A stretch of DNA of 64,000 nucleotides from Ehretia macrophylla (Eukaryota > Streptophyta > Magnoliopsida > Boraginales > Ehretiaceae): assembly GCA_037974665.1 (NCBI GenBank), contig CM075775.1, positions 67,116,622 to 67,180,621 on the forward strand. Reading direction: 5' to 3'. Under the pieces are notes generated by a model. The model had not been told where the DNA came from. It saw nothing but the letters and a program-made list of their open reading frames with translations, and did no database searches. The translations under genes were made by a program, and so were the position numbers. Positions 46,050-57,666 of this stretch are shown here, piece by piece. The first letter of the stretch is position 1. Each line of letters opens with the position of its first letter.

Positions 46050-46167
46050 GGGTGCAACACGAGGACTTCCCAAGTGGTCACCCATCCTAGTACTACTCTC
46101 ACCCAAGCACGCTTAACTTCGGAGTTCTGATGGGATCCAAAGCATTAGTACTGCTCTGATCGCACCC
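46050..46167 (-). rRNA. 5S rRNA gene copy with C-type 5' end
   Basis: About nine changes, including gatccaaagc and the C-type bases at positions 12 and 14. Confidence 0.89.
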
Positions 46168-46693
46168 GCCATGTTGAGGGCACAATTCCTATATGTGTTA
46201 ACGGTTCACAGTGCCAGCCTAGAGAGATGGCCCATTCAAAAGGCCAAATGGGCTTAACGACAACCCATCCGCTTCAACAACGCAGCATCCTCGCAAGACG
46301 TGATATCGACACATTGTAGGGCCCTCTGATGTACAGCAAGTCAGGTTGTCGTCCGTTTAATAGATCACGACGTACGATCCGGGACGGAAAAACAGGTCCA
46401 AAGAAGAAAAGTGGCCAAAAATGGGCACAGCGAGCATGCTCTCTGCCCCCATCATAGAACTCTTAGAGAGCTTTGCAACTGTATGCTGTGTGCCGCGTAA
46501 TTCCTGACGGATCAAAAGTTATGGGCACCGGAGTGACGGAGACCTGGTCACAAAACCTATGCCCGCGGTTTGCGGGCCCGGCCTCTACGTGAAGCGAAGT
46601 TGTCTTGCCCAATGTTCCGTGGGATTCGGTAATAGAGATTTGGTTGATAAAGTATCTTGCCAACCCTAACCAGGGCAAAAAAAATTAAAAAAG

Positions 46694-46811
46694 GGGTGCA
46701 ACACGAGGACTTCCCAGGGGGTGACCCATCCTAGTACTACTCTCGCCCAAGCACGCTTAACTTCGGAGTTTTGATGGGATCCGGTGCGTTAGTGCTGGTA
46801 TGATCGCACCC
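46694..46811 (-). rRNA. 5S rRNA gene copy in a shortened unit
   Basis: Three changes (ggggtgaccc, gttttgatg, ggtgcgtt). The left spacer lacks about 33 bp at gtggccaaaaatggg. Confidence 0.93.
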
Positions 46812-47370
46812 GTCATGTTAAGGGCATAATTCCTATATGTGTTAACGGTTTACAGTGCCAGCCTAGAGAGATGACCCATTCAAAAGGCCCAATGGGCTTA
46901 ACGACAACCTATCCTCTTCAACAACACAGCATCCTCGAAAGACATGATATCGACACGTTGTAGGGCCCTCTGATTTCCCACGAGTCAGGTTGTCGTCCTT
47001 TTAACAGCTCACGACGTACGATCGGGGACGGAAAAATAGAGCGAAAGAAGAAAAGTAGCCTGAAATTGATGAAAACGTTCGATTTTGGGCTCCAAAAAAG
47101 GGCACAGTGAGCAAGCTGGATGCCCCCGTCGTAGAGCTCTCAGAGAGCTTTGCAACGGTATGTTGTGCGCAGCGAAACTCCTTACGGATCAAAAGTTTTG
47201 GGCACCAGAGCGACGGAGACTTGGTCACAAACCCTACGCCCTCGGTTTGCTGGCCCGGCCTCTACGTGAAGCGAAGTTGTCTTGCCTAATGTTCCGTGGG
47301 ATTCGGTAATAGAGATTTGGTGGATAAAGTATTTTGGCAACTCTAACCAGGGCAAAAAAAATTGAAACGG

Positions 47371-47488
47371 GGGTGCAACACGCGGACTTCCGAGGTGGTC
47401 ACCCATCTTAGTACTACTCTCGCCCAAGCACGCTTAACTTCGGAGTAATGATGGGATCCGGTGCATTAGTGCTGGTATGATCGCACCC
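47371..47488 (-). rRNA. 5S rRNA gene copy, first of a recurring series
   Basis: About six changes, including gagtaatgatg, which the gene at 52084 shares. Confidence 0.91.
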
Positions 47489-48046
47489 ATCATGTTGAGG
47501 GCACAATTCCTATATGTGTTAACGGTTCACAGTCCCAGCTTTGAGAGATAGCCCATTCAAAAGGCCCAAGGGGCTTAACGCTAAACCCCCCACTTCAACA
47601 ACGCAGCATCCTCGCAAGTCGTGATATCGACATGTTGTAGGGCCCTCTGATGTCCTGTGAGTTAGGTTGTCGTCCTTTGAACAGCTCACGACGTACGATC
47701 CAAGACAGAAAAACATAGCAAAATAAGAAAAGTGGTATGAAATTGATGAAAACGTTCGATTTTGGGCTTCAAAAATGGGCACAGCGTGCCAGCACGCTGC
47801 CCCCGTCGTAAAGCTCTCAAAGAGCTTTGCAACGGTATACTGTGCGCTGCGTAACTCCTTATGGATCAAATGTTATAGGCACCGGAGCAACGGAGACCTG
47901 GTCACAAAACCTACGCCCTCGGTTTGCTGGCTCGGCCTCTACGTGAAGCGAAGTTGTCTTCCCAATGTTCCGTGGGATTCGGTTATAGAGATTTGGTGGA
48001 TAAAGTATCTTGGCAACCCTAACCAGGGCAAAAAAAAATGATAAGG

Positions 48047-48164
48047 GTGTGCAACTCGAGGACTTCCCAAGGGGTCACCCATCCTAGTACTACTCTCGCC
48101 CAAGCACGCTTAAATTCGTAGTTCTGATGGGATCCGCTACATCAATGCTGGTATGATTGCACCC
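48047..48164 (-). rRNA. 5S rRNA gene copy, second of the series, degenerate
   Basis: About ten changes (aactcgagg, ttaaattcgtag, gatccgctac). Confidence 0.88.
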
Positions 48165-48716
48165 GTCATGTTGAGGGCACAATTCCTATATGTGTTAACG
48201 GTTCACAGTGCCAGCCTAGAGAGATGGCCCATTCAAAAGGCCCAATGGGCTTAACGACAACCCATCCGCTTTAACAACGCAGCATCCTCGCAAGATGTGA
48301 TATCGACACGTTGTAGGGCCCTCTGATGTCCCGCAAGTTCGTCCTTTTAACAGCTCATGACGTACATTCTAGGATGGCAAAACAGAGCAAAAGAAATAAA
48401 GTGGACTAAAATAGATGAAAACATTAGATTTTGAGATCCAAAAATGGGTACATCGAGCAAGCTGGTTGACCCCGTCGTAGAGCTCTCAGAGAGCTTTGCA
48501 ACGGTATGCTGTGCTCCGCGTAACTCCTTACGGATCAAAAGTTATGGGCACCGGAGCGACGGAGACCTGGTCACAAACCCTACGCCCTCGGTTTGCGGGC
48601 TAGGCCTCTACGTGAAGCGAAGTTGTCTTGCCCAATGTTCCGTGGGATTCGGTAATAGAGATTTGGTGGATAAAGTATCTTGGCAACCCTAACCAGAGCA
48701 AAAAAAATTGAAAAGG

Positions 48717-48834
48717 GGGTGCACCACGAGGACTTCCCAGGGGGTCACCAATCCTAGTACTACTCTCGCCCAAGCACGCTTAACTTCGGAGTTCTGATGG
48801 GATCCAGTCCATTAGTTCTGGTATTATCGCACCC
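48717..48834 (-). rRNA. 5S rRNA gene copy, third of the series
   Basis: About six changes (caccaatcc, gatccagtcc, tagttctgg). Confidence 0.91.
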
Positions 48835-49388
48835 GTCATGTTGAGTGCACAATTCCTATATGTGTTAACGGTTCACAGTCCCAGCTTAGAGAGATGGCCC
48901 ATTCAAAATGCCCAATGGGCTTAACGATTACCCATCAGCTTCAACAATGCAGTATCCTTGCAAAACGTGATATCGACACATTGTAGGGCCCTCAGATGTC
49001 CCGCGAGTCAGGTTGTCATCCTTTTAACAGCTCACGACGTACGATCCAGGACCGAAAAACAGAGCAAAAGAAGAAAAGTGGCCTGAAATTGATGAAAACG
49101 TTCAATTTTAGGCTCCAAAAATGGCATAGCGAGCAAGCTGGCGGCTAGTAGAGCTCTCAGAGAGCTTTGCAACGGTATGTTGTGCGCCGCGTAACTCCTT
49201 ACGGATCAAAAGTTATGGGCACCGGAGCGACGGAGACCTAGTCACAAACCCTACGCCCTCTGTTTGCTGGCCCGGCCTCTACGTGAAGCGAAGTTGTCTT
49301 GCCCAATGTACCGTAGGATTCGATAATAGAAATGTGGTGGATAAAGTATCACGGAAACCCTAATCGGATAAAAAAAAATTGAAAAGGG

Positions 49389-49506
49389 GGGTGCAACACG
49401 TGAACTTCCGTGGGGGTCACCCATCCTAATACTACTTTCGCCCAAGCACGCTTAACTTCGGAGTTCTGATGGAATCCGGTGCATTAGTACTGCTCTGATC
49501 GCCCCC
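49389..49506 (-). rRNA. 5S rRNA gene copy, fourth of the series, C type
   Basis: About eleven changes with C-type bases at positions 12 and 14; closest to the gene at 44696 in context. Confidence 0.87.
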
Positions 49507-50064
49507 GTCATGTTGAGGGCATAATTCCTATATGTGTTAACGGTTCACAGTGCCAGCCTAGAGATATTGCCCATTCAAAAGGCCCAATGGGCTTAACGAC
49601 AACCCATCCGCTTCAACAACGCAGCATCCTCGCAAGACGTGATATCGACACATTTTAGGGCCCTCTGATGTCTCGCGAGTCAGGTTGCCGTCCTTTTAAC
49701 TGCTCACGACGTACGATCCAGGACGGAAAAACATAGCAAAAGAAGAAAAGTGGCCTGAAATTGATGAAAACGTTCAATTTTAGGCTCCAAAAATGGCATA
49801 GAGAGCAAGCTGGCGGCCTCCGTCTGAGAGGTCTCAGAGAGCTTTGCAACGGTATGCTGTGCGCCGCGTAACTCTTTACGGATCAAAAGTTGTGGGCACC
49901 GGAGTGACGGAGACTTGGTCACAAACCCTACGCCCTCGTTTTGCGGGCCCGACCTCTACGTGAAGCGAAGTTGTCTTGCCCAATGTTCCTTGGGATTCGG
50001 TAATAGAGATTTGGTGGATAAAGTATCTTGGCAACCCTAACCAGGGCAAAAAAAATTGAAAAGA

Positions 50065-50182
50065 GGGTGCAGCACGAGGACTTCCCAGGGGGTCACCCAT
50101 CTTAGTACTACTCTCGCCCAAGCATGCTAAACTTCGGAGTTCTGATGGGATCCGGTGCATTAGTGCTTCTCTGATCGCACCC
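50065..50182 (-). rRNA. 5S rRNA gene copy with C-type 5' end
   Basis: About seven changes; cttctctga is the C-type block with one more change. Confidence 0.91.
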
Positions 50183-50741
50183 GTCATGTTGAGGGCACAA
50201 TTCCTATTTGTGTTAACGGTTTACAGTGCCAGCCTAGAGAGATGGCCCATTCAAAAGGCTCAATGGGCTTAACGACAACCCATCCGCTTCAACAACGCAG
50301 CATCCTCGCAAGACGTTATATCAACACGTTGTAGGGCGCTCTGATGTACTGCGAGTCAGGTTGTCGTCCTTTTAACAGCTCGCGACAAATGATCCGGGAT
50401 GGAAAAACAGGGCAAAAGAAGAAAATTGGCCAGAAACTGATGAAAATGTTTGATTTTGGGCTCCAAAAATGGGCAAAGCGAGCAAGCTCTCTACCCCCAT
50501 CGTAGAGCTCTTAGAGAGCTTTACAACGGTATGCTGTGCGCCGCGTAACTCCTTACGGATCAAAAGTTATGGGCACCGGAGCGACGGAGACTTGGTCACA
50601 AACACTACGCCCTCGGTTTGTGGGCCCGACCTCTACGTGAAGCGAAGTTGTCTTGCCCAATGTTCCGTGGGATTCGGTAATAGAGATTTGGTGGATAAAG
50701 TATCTTGGCAACCCTAACCAGGGCAAAAATAATTGAAAAGG

Positions 50742-50859
50742 GGGTACAGCACGAGAACTTCCTAGGGGGTCACCCATCCTAGTACTACTCTCGCCCAAGC
50801 ACGCTTAACTTCGGAGTTCTAATGGGATCCGGTGCATTAGTGCTGGTATGATTGCACCA
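50742..50859 (-). rRNA. 5S rRNA gene copy
   Basis: About seven changes, six of them transitions; it ends cacca on the plus strand. Confidence 0.91.
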
Positions 50860-51408
50860 GTCATGTTGAGGGCACAATTCCTATATGTGTTAACGGTTCA
50901 CAGTGCCAGCCTAGAGAGATGGCTCATTCAAAAGGCCCAATGGGCTTAACGACAACCGATCTACTTCAACAATGCAGCATTCTCGAAAGACGTGATATGG
51001 ACACGATGTAGGGCCCTCTGATGTCCCGCGAGTCATGTTATGATCCTTTCAACAGCTCACGACGTACGATCCGGGTGGGAAAAAGAAGAAAAGTGGACTG
51101 AAATTGATGAAAACGTTCAATTTTGGGCTTCAAAAATAGGCACAGCAAGAAAACTGGATGCCCCCGTCGTAGAGCTCTCAGAGAGCTTTGCAACGGTATG
51201 CTGTGGGCCGCGTAAATCCTGACGGATCAAAAGTTATGGGCACCGGAGCGACTGAGACCTGGTCACAAACCCTACGCCCTCGGTTTCCTGGCCCGGCCTC
51301 TACGTGAAGCAAAGTTGTCTTGCCCAATGTTCCTTGGGATTCGGTAATAGAGATTTGGTGGATAAAGTATCTTGGCAACCCTAACCAGTGAAAAAAAAAT
51401 TAAAAAGG

Positions 51409-51526
51409 GGGTGCAACACGAGGACTTCCCAGGGGGTTACCCATCCTAGTACTACTCTCGCCCAAGCACGCTTAACTTCGGAGTTCTGATGGTATCTGAT
51501 GCATTAGTGCTGGTATCATCGCAGCT
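51409..51526 (-). rRNA. 5S rRNA gene copy in a shortened unit
   Basis: About seven changes, with gcagct in place of gcaccc at the 5' end. The left spacer lacks 10 bp in the A/G-rich tract. Confidence 0.9.
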
Positions 51527-52083
51527 GTCATGTTAAGGGCACAATTCCTATATGTGTTAACGGTTCATAGTGCCAGCCTAGAGAGATGGCCCATTCAAAA
51601 GGCCCAGTGGGCTTAACGACAACCCATCCGCTTCAACAACGCAGCATCCTCAAAAGACGTGATATCGACACGTTGTAGGGCCCTATGATGTCCCGCGAGT
51701 CAGGTTGTCATCCTTTTAACAGATCACGACGTACGATCCGGGACAGAAAAACAGAGCGAAAGAAGAAAAGTGGCCTGAAATTGATGAAAACGTTCGATTT
51801 TGGGCTCCACAAAAGGGCACAGCGAGCAAGCTGGATGCGCACGTTAGAGCTCTCAGAGAGTTTTGCAACAGTATGTTGTGTGCCGCTAAAGTCCTTACGG
51901 ATCAAAAGTTTTGCGCACCGGAGCGACGGAGACCTGGTCATAAACCCTACGCTCTTGGTTTGCAGGCCCGGCCTCTACGTGAAGCGAAGTTGTCTTGCCC
52001 AATGTTCCGTGGGATTCGGTAATAGAGATTTGGTGGATAAAGTATCTTGGCAACTCTTACCAGGGCAAAAAAAATTGAAAAGG

Positions 52084-52201
52084 GGGTGCAACACGAGGAC
52101 TTCCCAGTGGGTCACCCATCTTAGTACTACTCTCGCCCAAGCACGCTTAACTTCGGAGTAATGATGGGATTCGATGCATTAGTGCTGGTATGATCCCACC
52201 C
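52084..52201 (-). rRNA. 5S rRNA gene copy, agttttg series
   Basis: About seven changes (gagtaatgatg, gggattcgatgc, gatcccaccc). Confidence 0.91.
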
Positions 52202-52734
52202 ATCATGTTGAGGGCACAATTCCTATATGTGTTAACGGTTCACAGTCCCAGCTTAGAGGGATGGCCCACTCAAAAGGCCCAAGGGGCTTAACGACAACCC
52301 ATCCGCTTCAACAACGCAGCATCCTCGCAAGACGTGATGTCCTGTGAGTCAGGTTGTCATCCTTTGAATAGCTTACGACGTACGATCCGGGATAGAAAAA
52401 CAGAGCAAAATAAGAAAAGTGGTCAGAAATTGATGAAAACGTTCGATTTTGGGCTCCAAAAATGGGCACAGCGAGCAAGCTAGCTGACCCCGTCGTAGAG
52501 CTCTCAGAGAGCTTTGCAACGGTATGTTGTGCGCCGCGTAACTTCTTACGGATCAAAAGTTATGGGCACCGAAGCGACGGAGACCTGGTCACAAACCCTA
52601 CGCCCTCGGTTTGTGGGCTCGGCCTCTACGTGAAGCGAAATTGTATTGCCCAATGTTCTGTGGGATTCAGTTATAGTGATTTGGTGGATAAAGTATCTTG
52701 GCAACCCTAACCAGAGCAAAAAAAATTGAAAAGG

Positions 52735-52852
52735 GGGTGCAACACGAGAACTTCCCAGGGGGTCACCAATCCTAGTACTACTCTCGCCCAAGCACGCTTA
52801 ACTTCGGAGTTCTGATGGAATCCAGTGCATTAGTGCTGGTATGATCGCACCC
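52735..52852 (-). rRNA. 5S rRNA gene copy in a shortened unit
   Basis: Four changes (gagaac, caccaatcc, gatggaatccag). The left spacer lacks 26 bp between two TGAT repeats. Confidence 0.92.
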
Positions 52853-53410
52853 TTCATGTTGGGGGCACAATTCCTATATGTGTTAACGGTTCACAGTCCC
52901 AGCTTAGAGATATGGCCCATTCAAAATGCCCAATGGGCTTAACGACAACCCATCTGCTTCAACAACACAGTATCCTCGCAAAACATGATATCAACACGTT
53001 GTAGGGCCCTCAGATGTCTCGCGAGTCAGGTTGTGGTCTTTTTAACAGCCCACGATGTACGATCCAGGACGGAAAAATAGAGCAAAAGAAGAAAAGTGGC
53101 CTAAAATTGATGAAAACGTTCGATTTTGGGCTCCAAAATTGGCATAGCGAGCAAGCTGGCTACCTCCGTTGTAGAGCTCTCAGAGAGCTTTGCAATGGTA
53201 TGCTGTGCGCCGCGTAATTCCTTACGGATCAAAAGTTGTGGGAACTGGAGCGACGGAGACCTGGTCACAAACCCTATGCCCTTGGTTTTCGGGCCTGGCC
53301 TCTACGTGAAGCGAAGTTGTCTTTCCCAATGTTCCGTGTGATTCGGTAATAGAGAATTGGTGGATAAAGTATATTGGCAACCCTAACCAGGGCTGAAAAA
53401 ATTGTAAAGG

Positions 53411-53528
53411 GGGTGCAACACGAGGACTTTCCAGGGGGTCACCCATCCTAGTACTACTCTCGCCCAAGAATGCTTAACTTCGGAGTTCTGATGGGATCCG
53501 TTGCATCAGTGCTGGTATGATCGCACCT
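53411..53528 (-). rRNA. 5S rRNA gene copy
   Basis: About six changes; counterpart of the gene at 19479 (ccaagaatg, gcatcagtg). Confidence 0.91.
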
Positions 53529-54088
53529 GTCATGTTGAGGGCACAATTCCTATATATGTTAACGGTTCACAGTGCTAGCCTAGAGAGATGGCCCATTCAA
53601 AAGTCCCAATGGGCCTAACGACAACCCATCTGCTTCAACAACGCAGCATCCTCGCAAGACGTGATATCGACACATTGTAGGGCCGTCTGATGTCCCGTGA
53701 GTCAGGTTGTCGACCTTTTAATAGCTCACGACGTACGATCCGGGATAGAAAAACATAGCAAAAGAAGAAATGTGGCCTGAAACTGAAGAACACGTTTGAT
53801 TTTGGGCTCCAAAAATGGGCACAACGAGCAAGCTGGCTGCCCCCGTCGTAGTGCTCTCAGAGAGCTTTGCAACGGTATGCTGTGCGCTGCGTAACTCCTT
53901 ACGGATCAAAAGTTATGGGCACCGGAGCGACGGAGACCTGGTCACAAACCCTACGCCCTCGGTTTGCGGGCCCAGTCTCCACGTGAAGCGAAGTTGTCTT
54001 GCCCAATGTTCCATAGGATTCGGGAATAGAGATTTGGTGGATAAAGTATCTTGGCAACCCTAACCAGGGCAAAAAAAAATTGAAAAAT

Positions 54089-54206
54089 GGGTGCAACACG
54101 AGGACTTCCCAGGGGGTCACCCATCCTAGTACTACCCTCACCCTAGCACGCTTAACTTCGGATTTTTGATGGGATCCGGTGCAATAGTGCTCGTATGATC
54201 GTACCC
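54089..54206 (-). rRNA. 5S rRNA gene copy
   Basis: About eight changes, in the central region (ctaccctcaccctagc) and the 5' half. Confidence 0.9.
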
Positions 54207-54765
54207 GTCATGTTGAGGGCACAATTCCTATATGTGTTAATGGTTCACAGTGCCAGCCTAGAGAGATGGCCCATTCAGAAGGCCCAAGGGGCTTAATGAC
54301 AACCCATCTGCTTCAACAACGCAGCATCCTTGCAAGACGTGATATCGACACATTGTAGGGTCCTCTGATGTACCGCGAGTCAGGTGGTCGTCCTTTTAAT
54401 AGCTCACGACGTACGATCCGGGAAGAAAAAACGGAGCAAAAGAAGAAAAGTGGACTGAAACTGATGAAAATGTTCAATTTTGGACTCCAAAAAGGGGCAC
54501 AGCGAGCAAACTAGCTGCCCCCATCGTAGAGCTCTCAAAGAACTTTGCAACGGTATGCTGTGCGCCGCGTAACTCCTTACGGATCAAAAGTTATGGGTAC
54601 CGGAGCGACGGAGACCTGGTGACAAACCCTACGCCCTCGGTTTGCGGGTTCGGCCTCTACGTGAAGCGAAGTTGTCTTGACCAATGTTCCGTGTTATTCG
54701 GTAATAGAGAATTGGTGGATAAAGTATCTTGGCAACCCTAACCAGGGGAAAAAAAATTGAAAAGG

Positions 54766-54882
54766 GGGTGCAACACGAGGACTTCCCAAGGGGTCACCCA
54801 TTCTAGTACTACTCTCGCCAAGCACTTTTAACTTCGGAGTTCTGATGGGGTCCGCTGCATTAGTACTGGTATGATTGCACCC
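54766..54882 (-). rRNA. 5S rRNA gene copy, degenerate
   Basis: 117 nt; one C is lost in ctcgccaagc, the A box reads gcacttttaac, and several other bases differ. Confidence 0.88.
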
Positions 54883-55426
54883 GTCATGTTGAGGGCACAA
54901 TTCCTATATGTATTAACGGTTCACAGTGGCAGCCAAGAGAGATGGCCCATTCAAAAGGCCCAATGGTCTTAACGACAACCCATCCGCTTCAACAACACAG
55001 AATCCTCGCACGACATGATATCGACACATTGTAGGGCCCTCTGATGTCCCGCGAGTAAGGTTGTCGTTCTTTTAACAGCTCACGACGTACGATCCGGGAC
55101 GAAAAACCAGAGCAAAAGAAGAAAATTAGCCTGAAACTGATGAAAACGTTCGATTTTGGGCCCCAAAAAGGCGCAAAGCCCCCGTCTTAGAGCTCTCAGA
55201 GAGCTTCACAACGGTATGCTATGCGGCGCGTAACTCCTTACGGATCAAAAGTTATGGTCACCGGAGGGACGGAGACCTGGCCACAAACCCTACGCCCTCG
55301 GTTTGCTGGCCCGGCCTCTACGTGAAGCGAAGTTGTCTTGCCCAATGTTCCGTGGGATTGGGTAATAGAGATTTGGTGGATAAAGTATATTGGCAACCCC
55401 AACCAGGACAAAAAAAATTGAAAAGG

Positions 55427-55544
55427 AGGTGCAACACGAGGACTTCCTTAGGGGTCACCCATCATAGTACTACTCTCGCCCAAGCACGCTTAACTTCGGA
55501 GTTCTGATGGGATCTGGTGCATTAGTGCTGGTATGATCGCACCA
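55427..55544 (-). rRNA. 5S rRNA gene copy in a shortened unit
   Basis: About seven changes (cttccttagggg, catcatag). The left spacer lacks about 16 bp near gcgcaaagccccc. Confidence 0.91.
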
Positions 55545-56103
55545 GTCATGTTAAGGACACAATTCCTATATGTGTTAATGGTTCACAGTGCCAGCCTAGA
55601 GAGATGGCCCATTCAAAAGGCCCAATGGGCTTAACGACAACCCATCAGCTTCAACAACGCAGCATCCTCGCAAGACGTGATATGGACACATTGTAGGGCC
55701 CTCTGATGCACTGCAAGTCCGGTTGTCGTCATTTTAACAACTCACGACGTACGATCCGGGATGAAAAAATAGGTCAAAAGATGAAAGGTAGCCTGAAACT
55801 GATGAAAACGTTCGATTTTAGGCTCCAAAAATGGGTACAACGTGCAAGCTCGCTACCCCTGTCGTAGAGCTCTTAGAGAGCTTTGCAACGGTATGCTGTT
55901 CGCCGCGTAACTCCTCACGGATCAAAAGTTATGGGCACCGGAGGGACGGAGACCTGGCCACAAACCCTACGCCCTCGGTTTGCGGGCCCGGCCACTACGT
56001 GAAGTGAAGTTGTCTTGCCCAATGTTCCGTGGGATTCGGTAATAGAGATTTGGGGGTTAAAGTATCTTGGCAACCCTAACCAGGGCAAAAAAAATTGAAA
56101 ATG

Positions 56104-56221
56104 GGGTGCAACACGAGGACTTCACTGGGGGTCACCCATCCTAGTACTACTCTCGCCCAAGTACGCTTAACTTCGGAGTTCTGATGGGATCCAGTCCATT
56201 AGTGCTGGTATGATCGCACCC
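56104..56221 (-). rRNA. 5S rRNA gene copy
   Basis: Five changes. This and the next two units share ggtcaaaagatgaaa in the spacer and look like recent local copies. Confidence 0.92.
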
Positions 56222-56780
56222 GTCATGTTAAGGACACAATTCCTATATGTGTTAACGGTTCACAGTGCCAGCCTAGAGAGATGGCCAATTCAAAAGGCCC
56301 AATGGGCTTAACGACAACCAATCAGCTTCAACAACGCAGTATCCTCGTAAGACGTGATATCGACACATTGTAGGGCCCTCTGATGTACCGGAAGTGAGGT
56401 TGTAGTCCTTTTAACAACTCACGACGTACGATCCGGAATGAAAAAATCGGTCAAAAGATGAAAAATGGCCTGAAACTGATCAAAACATTCGATTTTGGGC
56501 TCCAAAAATGGGCACAGCGTGCAAGCTCGCTGCCCCTATCGTAGAGCTCTTAGAGAGCTTTGAAACGATATGCTGTGCGCCACGTAACTCCTTACGGATC
56601 AAAAGTTATGGGCACCAGAGGGACGGAGACTTGGCCACAAACCCTACGCCCTCGATTTACGAGCCCGGCCTCTACGTGAAGCTAAGTTGTCTTGCCTAAT
56701 GTTCCATGGGATTCGGTAATAGAGATTTGGTGGATAAAGTATCCTGGCAACCCTAAACAGGGCAAAAAAAATTGAAAATG

Positions 56781-56898
56781 GGGTGCAACACGAGGACTTC
56801 CCTGGGGGTCACCCATCCTAGTACTACTCTCGCCCAAGCACGCTTAACTTCGGAGTTCTGATGGGATCCGGTGCATTAGTGCTGGTATGATCGCACCC
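56781..56898 (-). rRNA. 5S rRNA gene copy, near-consensus
   Basis: One change only (ccctggggg), in the 3' third. The second-best preserved copy in the window. Confidence 0.95.
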
Positions 56899-57457
56899 GT
56901 CATGTTAAGGGCACAATTCCTATATGTTTTAACGGTTCATAGTGCCAGCCTAGAGAGATGGCCCATTCAAAAGGCCCAATGGGCTTTACGACAACCCATC
57001 CTCTTCAACAACGTAGCATCCTCGCAAGACGTGATATCGACACATTGTAGGGCCCTCTGATGTACCGCAAGTCAGGTTTTCGTCCTTTTAACAACTCACG
57101 ACGTACGATCCGGGATGAAAAAATAGGTCAAAAGATGAAAAGTGGCCTAAAACTGATGAAAACGTTCAATTTTGGGCTCCAAAAATGGGCACAGCGTGCA
57201 AGCTTGCTGCCCCTGTCGTAGAGCTCTTAGAGAGCTTTGCAACGGTATGCTGTACGCTGCGTAACACCTTACGGATCAAAAGTTATGGGCACCGGAGCGA
57301 CGGAGACCTGGTCACAAACCCTACGCCCTCGGTTTGCGGGCCCGGCCTCTACGTGAAGCGAAGTTGTCTTGCCCAATGTTCCGTGGGATTCGGTAATAGA
57401 GATTTGGTGGATAAAGTATCTTGGCAACCCTAACCAGGGCAAAAAAAATTGAAAAGG

Positions 57458-57575
57458 GGGTGCAACACGAGCACTTGCCAGTGGGTCACCCATCCTAGTA
57501 CTACTATCGCCCAAACATGCTTAACTTCAGAGTTCTGATGGGATCCAGTGCATTAGTGCTGGTATGATCACACCT
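57458..57575 (-). rRNA. 5S rRNA gene copy, degenerate
   Basis: About ten changes. Its upstream spacer is split by the solo LTR 91 bp beyond the gene start, which leaves the TATA-like motif in place. Confidence 0.89.
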
Positions 57576-57661
57576 GTCATGTTGAGGGCACAATTACTAT
57601 ATGTGTTAACGGTTCACAGTCCCATCCTAGAGAGATGGTCCATTCAAAAGGGCCAATGGGC

Positions 57662-57666
57662 TTAAC
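57662..57666. repeat. Target-site duplication TTAAC, left copy
   Basis: The uninterrupted spacer reads gggcttaacgacaaccc; here gggcttaac stops at the LTR boundary. Confidence 0.92.

Larger units (their letters stand above)
38523..57666 (-). repeat. 5S rDNA tandem array, block 2
   Basis: Continuation of the same array, in the same orientation, beyond the LTR element; the first bases resume the spacer that broke off at 21399. It holds 29 complete gene copies. Unit length is mostly 676-679 bp, but eight or so units are shorter (641, 644, 651, 661, 667, 670 and 672 bp among them) through small spacer deletions. It contains the only exact consensus gene (40668-40785) and a set of diverged copies with altered gene positions 12 and 14. 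The right end at 57666 is the left target-site copy of the solo LTR. Confidence 0.96.

Noticed and set aside
48444..48692. A recurring 82-codon plus-strand frame in the spacer (starting MGTSSK)
   Set aside because: Again a by-product of the repeated spacer. The start codon and reading frame are lost in many units, and it lies antisense to the 5S transcription unit.
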